This document shows positions 51,358 to 60,094 of a stretch of 64,000 bases of DNA, piece by piece. Location of the stretch: the NCBI RefSeq assembly GCF_018831085.1, contig NZ_JAGPNM010000003.1, positions 372,001 to 436,000 on the forward strand, given 5' to 3'. Position 1 is the first letter of the stretch. Each line of letters starts with the position of its first letter. The notes under the pieces are model-generated. The model searched no databases and had not been told where the DNA came from. It worked only from the letters and a program-made list of their open reading frames with translations. The translations under genes were made by a program, and so were the position numbers. Origin of the DNA: Rheinheimera oceanensis. GTDB lineage: Bacteria > Pseudomonadota > Gammaproteobacteria > Enterobacterales > Alteromonadaceae.

Positions 51358-51792
51358 ATGGTTTGGTTGTTGTTTATGCATATTTGCGCCCTGGTGATCT
51401 GGGCTGCTGCATTACTGATCTTACCGTTGCTGATCCACCATTCACAAACGCAATTGGCTGAAGCTGCCGGTACTGGCGATACGATAGACCGTTTATGGTT
51501 TACCCGTCTGGCCAGCCCGGTAGCGCTGCTGGCTATAGTGTCAGGAACAACTATTTTTACCGTTAGCCGTAATATTGACAGCTGGTTGCTGGTAAAGCTT
51601 ACGCTGGTTAGTGCTCTGGTGGTTTGCCATGTGCTGGCGGGCTTACTTATTTTATACCGCAAGCGGGATCATACTGCGGCCATAGGCGTAAAATGCACAA
51701 GCCTGTTTGCCGCTATTTTGCTGTTGTTGCTGGGTATTATTATTGTAGTGCTGGTTAAGCCCGGCCAGGGGAGCCTGTTATGGTTTCTCTGA
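51358..51792 (+). CDS. CopD-like four-helix membrane protein
   Basis: The 144-residue protein has four predicted helices (LLFMHICALVIWAAALLILP, PVALLAIVSGTTIFTVS, LLVKLTLVSALVVCHVLAGL, AAILLLLLGIIIVVLV). It resembles CopD-family or related small membrane proteins found beside haem-copper oxidase genes, with His8 and His95 as candidate ligands. It could help copper or haem delivery to the oxidase encoded downstream. It ends 17 bases from the convergent DUF2231 gene. Confidence 0.65.
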   Translation: MVWLLFMHICALVIWAAALLILPLLIHHSQTQLAEAAGTGDTIDRLWFTRLASPVALLAIVSGTTIFTVSRNIDSWLLVKLTLVSALVVCHVLAGLLILYRKRDHTAAIGVKCTSLFAAILLLLLGIIIVVLVKPGQGSLLWFL

Positions 51793-51809
51793 CATATCAA
51801 GGCGCAGGA

Positions 51810-52289
51810 TCAGGGCTTAGCATCTTGTTGCAACATGTCGTCGATATTGACGCCAACGGCGTATTCATACACCAGTCTGCCACCGAGATAACCGGTTACG
51901 GTGATCAGCAAACCACAGAGTACCGACAAATACAGCCCCTGTGGCAGAATAACACTGGCCGGGTCCGGCAGGCGCAACAGCCAGTTCAGCGTGGCCAGCG
52001 ACAGCAGCATTACTGCCAGGATGGCATGACACCAGGCGGTGATCAGCCGTCTGATTTGGCTTACCAGCAGCAAATCCATCAACCCTGCCAAACCGGCTAT
52101 CCAGCCACCGATTGCACCAACGCCGGCCAACCACAGGCTGGCCCTGGCCCAGAACATATCACTGCTATACAAAAAGGCCAGATCTGTGGCAATCAACCCG
52201 ATCAGGGCGGCCACCGGGAAGTGAATAAGACCAGGGTGCAAAGGGTGGCCAAAAATCATAATCTGGCTGGTGATAGGCTGCATCGACAT
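51810..52289 (-). CDS. DUF2231 family membrane protein
   Basis: The 159-residue product has four helices and the DUF2231 start, FGHPLHPGLIHFPVAALIGL, with two His residues. The gene is on the opposite strand inside the cox cluster, between the CopD-like gene and ctaC. A plus-strand frame of 412 codons runs across it, but the DUF2231 protein has the clear family match, so that frame's first part is not coding. ATG 52289 or 52283 may be the start. DUF2231 proteins are often linked to oxidases or cytochromes; their role is unknown. Confidence 0.8.
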   Translation of the reverse strand: MSMQPITSQIMIFGHPLHPGLIHFPVAALIGLIATDLAFLYSSDMFWARASLWLAGVGAIGGWIAGLAGLMDLLLVSQIRRLITAWCHAILAVMLLSLATLNWLLRLPDPASVILPQGLYLSVLCGLLITVTGYLGGRLVYEYAVGVNIDDMLQQDAKP

Positions 52290-52301
52290 AATACATCTCG
52301 G

Positions 52302-53018
52302 CTGACGTTAAAGACTAATAAACAAAAGTGCTATCGACCCAGTTTAGCAGCTGTCTGCTCAACGGGCCTGCTGTTAAACCTCAGTGGCTGCTCTGGCCCG
52401 TTTTCCAGCCTGGACCCTAAAGGCCCGGCAGCCGCCGAAGTGGCGCTGTTATGGTGGGGTATGTTTGGTGTGGCCACGCTGATCTTGCTGCTGGTAGCGC
52501 TACTGTGGTTTTACGCGATAAAACGCCGGGGTGATAACAGCCAGTCGGCCCGGCCAAATGCCTGGTTGTGCTGGGGCGGGCTGGCCTTGCCGCTGCTGAG
52601 CATTATGGTACTGCTGCTTGCTGGCATTCCGGTTGGCCAGCGTATGTTACCGCTGGCTGACGACAACGCACTAAAAATCGAAGTAACCGGCTATCAGTGG
52701 TACTGGCAGGTGCATTATCCCGGCTACGCTATCGAACTGACTGACGAGCTGCATATTCCGGTTAATACCCCGGTGTACCTGCAGCTAAGCAGCGCCGATG
52801 TGATCCACTCCTTTTGGGTGCCAAGGCTGGGAGTAAAGCTGGATATGCTGCCGGGGCGTACTAATGTGCTGCGGCTTGAAGCCTCTGAGGCGGGTACTTA
52901 CCGCGGCCAGTGCGCTGAATATTGTGGGCTGGGCCATGCGCATATGCAGTTTAGCGTTATAGCACATGAGCAAGCGGCATTTGCCACCTGGTTAAAGGAG
53001 CATAGCGCTGATGACTGA
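52302..53018 (+). CDS. ctaC: Cytochrome c oxidase subunit II, start codon uncertain
   Basis: The lipoprotein-type signal ends LLLNLSGC, two helices follow, and the CuA domain has YQWYWQVHYPG and CAEYCGLGHAHM with the Cys, His and Met copper ligands. No haem-binding CxxCH is present, so it is aa3-type rather than caa3. No ATG, GTG or TTG occurs in frame between the divergent DUF2231 gene and the lipobox; CTG at 52302 gives a 238-residue product with a normal signal length and is used here. The next in-frame ATG, near 52460, would remove the lipobox and first helix. It overlaps subunit I by 8 bases. Confidence 0.85.
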   Translation: MTLKTNKQKCYRPSLAAVCSTGLLLNLSGCSGPFSSLDPKGPAAAEVALLWWGMFGVATLILLLVALLWFYAIKRRGDNSQSARPNAWLCWGGLALPLLSIMVLLLAGIPVGQRMLPLADDNALKIEVTGYQWYWQVHYPGYAIELTDELHIPVNTPVYLQLSSADVIHSFWVPRLGVKLDMLPGRTNVLRLEASEAGTYRGQCAEYCGLGHAHMQFSVIAHEQAAFATWLKEHSADD

Positions 53019-55533
53019 TGCGAACAAAGCTATACGGTCAGCGGCTGATGTTAATAAACTGACGCAGATCTGGGCTAATTTGCCTGGCTGGGGCAGCCTG
53101 GCGGCAGTAAACCACAGCACCATTGGCCTGCGCTTTATGGTGACCGGCATGGTGTTTTTTCTGATCGGCGGTGTACTGGCAATGTTGCTCCGCACACAGT
53201 TAGCCTTACCGGAACAAAGTATTATCAGTGCCGGTGTTTATGGCCAGCTGTTTAGCATGCATGGCAGCGTAATGATGTTCTTATTTGCTATACCGGTACT
53301 GGAAGGCCTGGCCATATATCTGATCCCGAAAATGACCGGCAGCCGGGACCTGCTGTTTCCGCGGATCAGCGCTCTGGGCTATTACTGTTACCTGTTTGGC
53401 GGCATTATTATTATGTTTAGCCTGCTGTTGGGTATTGCGCCGGCGTCCGGTTGGTTTATGTATACGCCGCTTAGCAGCAGCGAATTTTCACCGGGGCCGG
53501 GCTCAGATTTCTGGTTGTTGGGTATTACTTTTGTCGAAATTTCTGCCATGGCGGCCGGTATTGAACTGACAGTATCTATTTTGTGCAGCCGGGCCAAAGG
53601 CATGACACTAAACCGGATGCCGCTGTTTTGCTGGTATATTCTGGTCATGGCGTTGATGATTGTATTTGGTTTTCCGCCGCTTATTCTTGCCAGTATTTTG
53701 CTGGAGCTGGAACGGGCTGCCGGTATGCCGTTTTTTACCGTGGCTGCGGGCGGCGATCCATTGTTATGGCAGCACTTGTTCTGGCTGTTTGGCCACCCTG
53801 AGGTATATATCATTTTTCTGCCAGCGGCCGGTATTGTCTCTACCCTGATCCCGGTGTTCAGTGGCAGGCCAATTGTCGGTTATCGTTGGGTGGTCATTGG
53901 CATCATTCTGACCGGCTTTATCAGTTTTGGCCTTTGGGTACACCATATGTTTACGGTGGGTATTCCGCAGCTGGCGCAGGCCTTTTTTTCCGTTGCCAGT
54001 ATGCTGGTAGCGGTGCCTACAGCCATTCAGGTATTTGCCTGGCTGGCAACGCTGTGGTACGGCAAGGTGGTGTTCCGGCTGCCGATGTTATGGATCTGTG
54101 GTTTTCTGCTGATTTTTGTCTGCGGTGGCCTGACAGGTGTAATGCTGGCGCTGGTGCCATTTAACTGGCAGGTACACGACACCCATTTTGTTGTGGCACA
54201 TATGCATTATGTGCTGGTGGGAGGTATGTTTTTCCCGCTTATTGCCGGTTTGTATTACTGGTTACCCTTAGTATCTGGCCGGATGCCGTCTGAGAAGATT
54301 GGCCGCTGGGGCTTTTGGCTGACATTCAGCGGTTTTAACCTGACATTTTTGCTGATGCATCTGACCGGTTTGCTGGGGATGCCGCGGCGGGTTTATACCT
54401 ATGAAGCCGGGCTGGGCTGGGACTGGCTTAATCTGCTGTCGTCTGTTGGCAGCTTTATTATGGCAATTGGTGTAGCCATGGTGCTGCTGGATTTACTGCT
54501 GCATTTTTGGTTTGGCAAGCGCGCCAGTGCTAACCCCTGGCATGCCGATACGCTGGAATGGGCACTGGATATGCCACCGGCGCAGTATAACTTTGCCTCA
54601 TTGCCGGTAGTAAACAGCCGCCAGCCATTGTGGCACGACCCGGCGTTGCCGCAACGTATTGCAGCCGGGGAAGGCGGTATGACCGATACCAGCAGCGGCC
54701 GTCGCGAAAACTGGGGCACGTCGGCGGTAAGTGCCTGCGTAGAGCAAACACTGCATTTGCCCGGTAACTCGTGGTGGCCGTTGTACAGTGCGTTGGCACT
54801 GGCGGTTGTTTGTATCAGTTTGTTATGCCGCTGGTATCCACTGGCATTGCTTGCCGCCCTCGTTGCGCTGGTATTGTTGCTGTGCTGGAGCTGGCACAAC
54901 GGTGCTAACCTTCCCCCGTTGGCATCGCCTGCTGACAGCAAACCCGCTTTGCCATTGACGGATCAGAGCACAGACGGCCCCGGCCGCTGGGGTATGGTGG
55001 TGACATTACTGGCAAATGGCGCCTTATTTATGGCATTGCTGTTTGGCTGGTTTTACCTGTGGACAGCAGCGCCGCAGTGGTCAGCACCAGCAGAGGGGCC
55101 ACTGCCGGTAACACTGTTGTTGCTGTGCGGTGCTCTGGCAACTGTTGCATTATGGCAGTTTAACCGGCTGAGCAGGCAACTGGCGAACGGCGGGGACACC
55201 CGGTTGCAGCAGCAGTTATGGCTGTGTGTTATAACCGGCAGCGCGCATTTTATACTGTTGCTGAGCTTGTTTATCATGGCGCCCCTGGCCTATACCAGCA
55301 GTGCACATGATGCGGTGATCATGGTTATTCTATTGTATTTACTTGGCCATGCCGGTCTGGCAGTGCTACTCACCTTGTTACAGGCACTCAGGGTAGCGCG
55401 GGGTTATGTCAGTAAGCACAGGCCGTATGAGCCGCAGGTAATTAAGCCGCTGTGGTTTTATTATCTGGCTGTTTACTGGCTGAGTATTGTCTCGTTTTTT
55501 ATTTTACCGCTTGGCTGGGGGCAGGTGTTATGA
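53011..55533 (+). CDS. ctaD: Cytochrome c oxidase subunit I-III fusion
   Basis: The 840-residue protein joins subunits I and III. Residues about 20-540 hold the haem-copper core: FSMHGSVMMFLFAIP, WLFGHPEVYIIF with the CuB His cross-linked to Tyr, WVHHMFTVG with two CuB His, and DTHFVVAHMHYVLVGG with the haem ligands. A linker follows, and residues about 640-840 are a subunit III-like bundle (LLANGALFMALLFGWFYLW, SAHFILLLSLFIM). Fused CoxA-CoxC proteins are known in some alpha- and gammaproteobacteria. It reduces O2 with electrons from cytochrome c and pumps protons. Confidence 0.93.
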   Translation: MTDANKAIRSAADVNKLTQIWANLPGWGSLAAVNHSTIGLRFMVTGMVFFLIGGVLAMLLRTQLALPEQSIISAGVYGQLFSMHGSVMMFLFAIPVLEGLAIYLIPKMTGSRDLLFPRISALGYYCYLFGGIIIMFSLLLGIAPASGWFMYTPLSSSEFSPGPGSDFWLLGITFVEISAMAAGIELTVSILCSRAKGMTLNRMPLFCWYILVMALMIVFGFPPLILASILLELERAAGMPFFTVAAGGDPLLWQHLFWLFGHPEVYIIFLPAAGIVSTLIPVFSGRPIVGYRWVVIGIILTGFISFGLWVHHMFTVGIPQLAQAFFSVASMLVAVPTAIQVFAWLATLWYGKVVFRLPMLWICGFLLIFVCGGLTGVMLALVPFNWQVHDTHFVVAHMHYVLVGGMFFPLIAGLYYWLPLVSGRMPSEKIGRWGFWLTFSGFNLTFLLMHLTGLLGMPRRVYTYEAGLGWDWLNLLSSVGSFIMAIGVAMVLLDLLLHFWFGKRASANPWHADTLEWALDMPPAQYNFASLPVVNSRQPLWHDPALPQRIAAGEGGMTDTSSGRRENWGTSAVSACVEQTLHLPGNSWWPLYSALALAVVCISLLCRWYPLALLAALVALVLLLCWSWHNGANLPPLASPADSKPALPLTDQSTDGPGRWGMVVTLLANGALFMALLFGWFYLWTAAPQWSAPAEGPLPVTLLLLCGALATVALWQFNRLSRQLANGGDTRLQQQLWLCVITGSAHFILLLSLFIMAPLAYTSSAHDAVIMVILLYLLGHAGLAVLLTLLQALRVARGYVSKHRPYEPQVIKPLWFYYLAVYWLSIVSFFILPLGWGQVL

Positions 55534-55892
55534 CCTGGTGGCGCTGGTGGAAACCGGGCCACCCGGCCCAGCTGGTACTGGGGTTTAGTATCTGGAGTAT
55601 CTGGTTTATTGCTATGTACGCGGGGCTATCTGTGGTGTGTCAGTTTGTTGCACCTGCGCCGCAAGATGGCGCTGCCAACTGGCTGAATTATACGCTTTGG
55701 GGGTTAACATCAGCTGTTATAACACTGTTACTGCTACTGGCCTGGCGCGGCTGGCGCTATTGTCACAGTGTGCCGCACGGCAGCCGTACACTACGCTTTA
55801 TCGGCTATGTCAGTACCGTTTTGTATGTAATGGCTGCGTTGGCGACACTGTTTGGCGGCTTACCTGTGCTGGTATTAGCGCCATGTATTTAA
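55530..55892 (+). CDS. Small membrane protein of the cox cluster
   Basis: The 120-residue protein starts at ATG 55530, overlapping ctaD by 4 bases, and has three helices (LVLGFSIWSIWFIAMYAGLS, YTLWGLTSAVITLLLLLAW, YVSTVLYVMAALATLFGGLP). It occupies the place where small oxidase accessory proteins are usually encoded. I do not recognise a family. Its end overlaps the start of ctaG by 10 bases, so the genes are translationally coupled. Confidence 0.7.
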   Translation: MTWWRWWKPGHPAQLVLGFSIWSIWFIAMYAGLSVVCQFVAPAPQDGAANWLNYTLWGLTSAVITLLLLLAWRGWRYCHSVPHGSRTLRFIGYVSTVLYVMAALATLFGGLPVLVLAPCI

Positions 55893-56710
55893 AGCTGTGC
55901 TTATATTGCCGCCGTTGGGTATGGCTGTTAGCGGGCTGCAGCCTGAGCCTGCCGTTACAGGCGCACAGCGTGCTGCAACATGACGGTGAATCATTTTGGG
56001 CCGCGCTGATTGCGATACTGTTACTGGCAGTATTCTGGCTGTTGTATCTGCTTGGTAGTGTAAAGCGCCAGCCAGCATTGTGGCAGGCATTGCTGTTTCA
56101 TTCTGGCTGTATTTTGTGTGCTGTTGCAGTAACGGGCCCGTTGGACGACTGGGCTGAAATCAGCGCCAGCGCCCATATGGTGCAGCATATGCTGTTTATG
56201 GTGGTAATAGCACCGCTGTGGGCACTAAGCCAGCCGTTAGCTCAGTTTGCAGCTATTACCGGCCGTTGGGGCCGGGTGGCCTGGCAGCCTTTGCTGAAAC
56301 TCAGCCATTACCCGCTTAGCCTGGCTTATTTGCATGCTGCTGTTGTCTGGTTTTGGCATACACCGCACTTTTATGTGCTGGCGCTGGAGCATCCGTGGTG
56401 GCATCTGGTTGAGCATATTTGTTTTATGTTTACTGCTGCGATGTTGTGGTGGGCAGTGCTGCAGTGCAGCGAGCGTAACCGTTCCTGGGCACTGCTGGCG
56501 CTGTTATTTACGCTGATGCATACCGGTTTTCTCGGTGCAATTCTGACCTTTGCCGACAGCTTATTGTATTATCCGACACATGAGCTCAGTGATCAGCAAC
56601 TGGCCGGTTTGCTGATGTGGGTGCCCGGCGCAATGCCTTATATTCTGGCTGCGGCCTGGCTGGGTTATCGCTGGTTGCGCAGTGTGGCGGCCAATAATGA
56701 TGCTGGCTGA
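55883..56710 (+). CDS. ctaG: Cytochrome c oxidase assembly factor CtaG (caa3_CtaG type)
   Basis: The 275-residue membrane protein has about seven helices and the CtaG-2 features SASAHMVQHMLFMVVIAPLW, YLHAAVVWFWHTPHFYVLAL and WHLVEHICFMFTAAMLWWAV, rich in His. This type is involved in assembly of the CuB/haem-a3 centre in Bacillus caa3 oxidase. The start is ATG 55883. The gene ends next to the transglutaminase gene; a TGGCTGA/TCAGCCA hairpin at 56704-56723 spans the convergent stops. Confidence 0.85.
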   Translation: MYLKLCLYCRRWVWLLAGCSLSLPLQAHSVLQHDGESFWAALIAILLLAVFWLLYLLGSVKRQPALWQALLFHSGCILCAVAVTGPLDDWAEISASAHMVQHMLFMVVIAPLWALSQPLAQFAAITGRWGRVAWQPLLKLSHYPLSLAYLHAAVVWFWHTPHFYVLALEHPWWHLVEHICFMFTAAMLWWAVLQCSERNRSWALLALLFTLMHTGFLGAILTFADSLLYYPTHELSDQQLAGLLMWVPGAMPYILAAAWLGYRWLRSVAANNDAG

Positions 56711-56712
56711 GC

Positions 56713-57594
56713 TTATTCAGCCAACGGCACCACATCTACTGCTACGCTAAGCTGATGCTCGCCATTGCCGTGCAGTAAGCCTTTTAGCGGTACTACATCG
56801 GCGTAATCGCGGCCCCAGGCCAATGTCAGGTGCTGCTCGTCGGCCAGAATATTATTGGTTGGATCAAAGTCTATCCAGCCCAGCGTGGGCTCAAACACGG
56901 CAAACCAGGCATGTGAGGCATCGGCACCAACCAAACGCGGTTGCCCCTCGGGAGGGCGGGTTTGCAGATAACCACTGACGTAACGTGCCGGTATACCCAG
57001 GCAGCGCAGGCAGCTGATCGCCAGTTGGGCAAAATCCTGACAGACACCTCTTTTATGTGCCAGTACCTCAGATAAGGGCGTCACTACCGTGCTGAATTCC
57101 GGATCGTACTGAAACTCGTTAAATATCAGCTGGTTCAGGGCCTGTGCCAGTTGCAGTATATTCTGGCCGGGTTGCACTAATGGCATGATTAACGCTTCAG
57201 CGGCGGGCAGCAGCGGGATCATCCGGCTGGCATGCTGACACAACAAGGCCTCCAGGGTTATTGCATCGGTATGCTGGCGTAAGTGGGCAAAGAGCCCGTT
57301 GCTGTCGGTGGCATCGCGTATTTTTAAAATATTATGCCGCGGCATAACCTGCAGTGTGCTGCGGGAGGTTACGCTGAGTTGTTTATGTGGGGGCTGTACA
57401 TGAATAAAGTGTTGGGTATTGCCAAAGCTGTCGCTGCGTTGTTGTATCAACGATGGTGCCGGGGTTACGCTTACACTGCTGTGCTCTACCTGTTGGTACG
57501 GCAGCTGGCGGGGGGTTAACCAGGCCAGGTTGTAGCTGTTGGCCACTGGCTGGGCGTAACGGTATTCGGTTTGGTGGATCAGCTGATATCTCAT
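56713..57594 (-). CDS. Transglutaminase-like cysteine protease family protein
   Basis: The 293-residue protein has an N-terminal beta domain (YQLIHQTEYRYAQPVANSYN) and a transglutaminase core: KRGVCQDFAQLAISCLRCLG with the active Cys, DASHAWFAVF with the His, and WIDFDPTNN with the Asp. ATG 57594 shares its A with the TAA stop of the upstream ATP-grasp gene, so translation is coupled; ATG 57609 would extend by five residues. In clusters of this type the enzyme is predicted to cut or form amide bonds on peptides made by the ATP-grasp partners. It is convergent with ctaG. Confidence 0.88.
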   Translation of the reverse strand: MRYQLIHQTEYRYAQPVANSYNLAWLTPRQLPYQQVEHSSVSVTPAPSLIQQRSDSFGNTQHFIHVQPPHKQLSVTSRSTLQVMPRHNILKIRDATDSNGLFAHLRQHTDAITLEALLCQHASRMIPLLPAAEALIMPLVQPGQNILQLAQALNQLIFNEFQYDPEFSTVVTPLSEVLAHKRGVCQDFAQLAISCLRCLGIPARYVSGYLQTRPPEGQPRLVGADASHAWFAVFEPTLGWIDFDPTNNILADEQHLTLAWGRDYADVVPLKGLLHGNGEHQLSVAVDVVPLAE

Positions 57595-60074
57595 TAAAAA
57601 CTCTGCCACTGGCTGCTTAAATCAGCATGATTAAAGTAAGACAAGGTTACACTATCTGACAGCTGGCGCAGCGTTTGCTGCAGTTGGTGCAACTGTAAAC
57701 TCAGGCCGGGCAGGGCATGCTGCTGTGCGTCAAACAGCTGTTGCAGGTCAATTTGTTGTAGTAGTGTCACCAGTTCCATTGCCAGGCGCTGTTCACGGCT
57801 CAGGCTCAGGTTGCTGTCATTATGCAGTGCCGGCAGTTTTTCAGTCTGGCGCAGTAAACGGGCACACTGATAGCTGACAGAACGCGGTGTGCTGTCGTCC
57901 AGTAGCAGCAAGTCCATAATGGCTAACGGGTGTAACTCTGTATGGTAACGCCGCCGGTAGGTCATTAATGTATCGGCCAGGCGCAGCAGGGCTTCCATCA
58001 GTGCATCACTTGGCGGGATATTGGCAAACACCGCCTGCAGCAGGCTACAGCTTTGCTGGGCCCGCTCTAAATGTTGCCCGAGATCCATAAAACGCAGTGT
58101 TTGGGTACGGCTCATGGTTTCGTTGTTCAGGCCGTAAATAGCGGTTTGCAGCAAAACTATTTCATCCAGCGTGCGCAACAAGGCTGCCGGTTGTTGCCAT
58201 TGTGGCTGTGCCGGCCACTGGTAGATAGCGTTTTGCAGTTTATCCAGTACGTACCAGGTATCTTCACCAAAGTATTCACGAACCGACTGGGCGTTGTACA
58301 GCAGGTTTTTCAGTATAGCTACCACACCGGTAGGGTTAGCGGCACTGAACAGTTTATCCAGTGCCGGTTGCAGGCCCGGTAAAGCGTATCCGGCGCCGTC
58401 ATCCGTGCTGCTGTTGGCGTGTAAGCAAAAACTCAGCAGACAGCGCGCATCCTGCTGGGTGCTATCGCCGGCATTATCGTTATTTAGCAGTGTCAGTGCG
58501 GCCCGCAGGGCACGGCAAATCAGGTTAAGCCGCTCATTATAACGGCCCAGCCAGAACAAATGGTCGGCCACCCGGCTGGGTAATAAACCGGATTGACGCG
58601 ACAACGTAACCTGGTGTTTAGCACTTTGCAGCAAGCTGACAGCATGGGCTTTATTGGCCAGCACCCAAACGTCTTTGGCAGTAAAACCGGCGCTGAAACC
58701 GGCTCTGTCAGCGTGTTGCAGCTTATGGCTGTCGGTACTTACCCGGCCAAGTGCGCCAGGCATAACAGCGACTTCAGCCTGGCCGGCGTCGCGATCAGTC
58801 AGCAGGCTAAAAATACGCAGTACACCTAAGCGCGGTTGTAATTCGCCGTTTTTATCGCAACAGGGTAGCTGGCTTAGCGGTAACAACTGGCGGGCAATAT
58901 AGGCGGCGGGTTGCTGGGCTACCTGCTGCCATAAGGTAGCCTGTTCAGCCGCTGTCAGCCCGGCCAGTTGCCATTGTTGTGCGCTTAGCAGGTGCTGCAG
59001 GCAATAGTTGTGGCTGCTGCTTTGTACCTGGGCCAACTGGCTGGTGTTACCGCACCACAGTGCCGGTACGGTTGGTAGCAATAAGGGTTGCTGTAGCAAA
59101 AATTCACAGCACTGCGGTAAAAACGGCAGTAGCGCGCCGGAGTCGAGCAGGGCAGTACCGGGCGGGTTAACACATAATAACTGCTTTTGCCGGATGCTTT
59201 GCAATAAGCCTGCGCTGCCACTGCTGCCGGGCTCTAATTCCAGCGGATCACAACTGCTGTCCGGTAAGTAGCGCAGCAGGCTTTGCAGTGGCTGCAGGCC
59301 GCTGAGGGTTTTTAGCCACAGCCTGCCGTCTTTAAACATCAGATCTGCGCCCTGCACCAGCGCAATATCAAGGTAGTTGGCTAAAAAGGCGTGCTCAAAA
59401 TAAGCTGCGTCACGTTTGTTGTGGGTGAGCAAGCCGGCCAGTTTATGCTCGCTGCCATTCTCGTGGCCGTGTTGCAGCACCTGTTGCAACTGGCGGAAAA
59501 ACCCAGCCAGCTGGCTTTTTTTAACCTCTGAGTTGAGCTCAGTTGTGGTGTTATTAAATGCCAGCCGGTGCTCCAGCACATAGCCTAAACCGGCAGGTAG
59601 CTGGGTGTTGTCGCTGTAGGCACAGAACTGGCCGTTGCTGTTACGGCCAATATCGGTGGCCAGCATTGGCAGCCAGGCTGCCGTGTTTACTAAAGTGCTG
59701 CAGGGTAGCAGGTAGTCTTTATTTAAATAAATCACATCGGGCGGAATGATCTGTTGTTGCAACAACTGCTGCGGGCCGTATAAATCGTGCAGAATGGCAT
59801 TTAACAACTGATGGCGCTGGGCAATACCAGCTTCAAGTTGCTGCCACTGGGTTTCACTAATCAGCCAGGGCATTAAATCCAGCTGGCGTTGTTGCTGGTG
59901 CCAGGGATCAAAGGTTGCGCCGTTTTCCCGCAACTGGTGCTGTAATTCGTTATACAGCTGTTGCAGGCGTTGTGCCGGTTGGCGCTGCCACCAAAACAGT
60001 AACTGGCGCCATTGCGGCAAGTCGTGCCAGTGTTGTTGCTCGTGGATTGGCTGTGGCATAACGCTCACTGACAT
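57594..60074 (-). CDS. Fusion of circularly permuted ATP-grasp and alpha-E domains
   Basis: The 826-residue protein has an N-terminal circularly permuted type 2 ATP-grasp-like domain (about 60-510) and a C-terminal alpha-E helical domain (about 515-815; SRVADHLFWLGRYNERLNLI, EYFGEDTW, LRFMDLGQHLERAQ). Compared with the stand-alone ATP-grasp at 61067, key motifs are altered: YSDNTQLPAG for LEDNLRVPSG, and no counterpart of VKPANESGGYG or DLRPFIL. The domain is thus probably weak or inactive as a ligase. It overlaps the transglutaminase by 1 base and follows the alpha-E gene by 20 bases. Confidence 0.85.
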   Translation of the reverse strand: MSVSVMPQPIHEQQHWHDLPQWRQLLFWWQRQPAQRLQQLYNELQHQLRENGATFDPWHQQQRQLDLMPWLISETQWQQLEAGIAQRHQLLNAILHDLYGPQQLLQQQIIPPDVIYLNKDYLLPCSTLVNTAAWLPMLATDIGRNSNGQFCAYSDNTQLPAGLGYVLEHRLAFNNTTTELNSEVKKSQLAGFFRQLQQVLQHGHENGSEHKLAGLLTHNKRDAAYFEHAFLANYLDIALVQGADLMFKDGRLWLKTLSGLQPLQSLLRYLPDSSCDPLELEPGSSGSAGLLQSIRQKQLLCVNPPGTALLDSGALLPFLPQCCEFLLQQPLLLPTVPALWCGNTSQLAQVQSSSHNYCLQHLLSAQQWQLAGLTAAEQATLWQQVAQQPAAYIARQLLPLSQLPCCDKNGELQPRLGVLRIFSLLTDRDAGQAEVAVMPGALGRVSTDSHKLQHADRAGFSAGFTAKDVWVLANKAHAVSLLQSAKHQVTLSRQSGLLPSRVADHLFWLGRYNERLNLICRALRAALTLLNNDNAGDSTQQDARCLLSFCLHANSSTDDGAGYALPGLQPALDKLFSAANPTGVVAILKNLLYNAQSVREYFGEDTWYVLDKLQNAIYQWPAQPQWQQPAALLRTLDEIVLLQTAIYGLNNETMSRTQTLRFMDLGQHLERAQQSCSLLQAVFANIPPSDALMEALLRLADTLMTYRRRYHTELHPLAIMDLLLLDDSTPRSVSYQCARLLRQTEKLPALHNDSNLSLSREQRLAMELVTLLQQIDLQQLFDAQQHALPGLSLQLHQLQQTLRQLSDSVTLSYFNHADLSSQWQSF

Positions 60075-60094
60075 ACTGCTCCTGTGCGGTTTAA

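Noticed and set aside
51780..52301. Long plus-strand frame upstream of and continuous with cytochrome oxidase subunit II
   Set aside because: Its first 170 or so codons are antisense to the DUF2231 gene, have no family match and a Gln/Pro-rich composition; only the part from about 52302 is subunit II.
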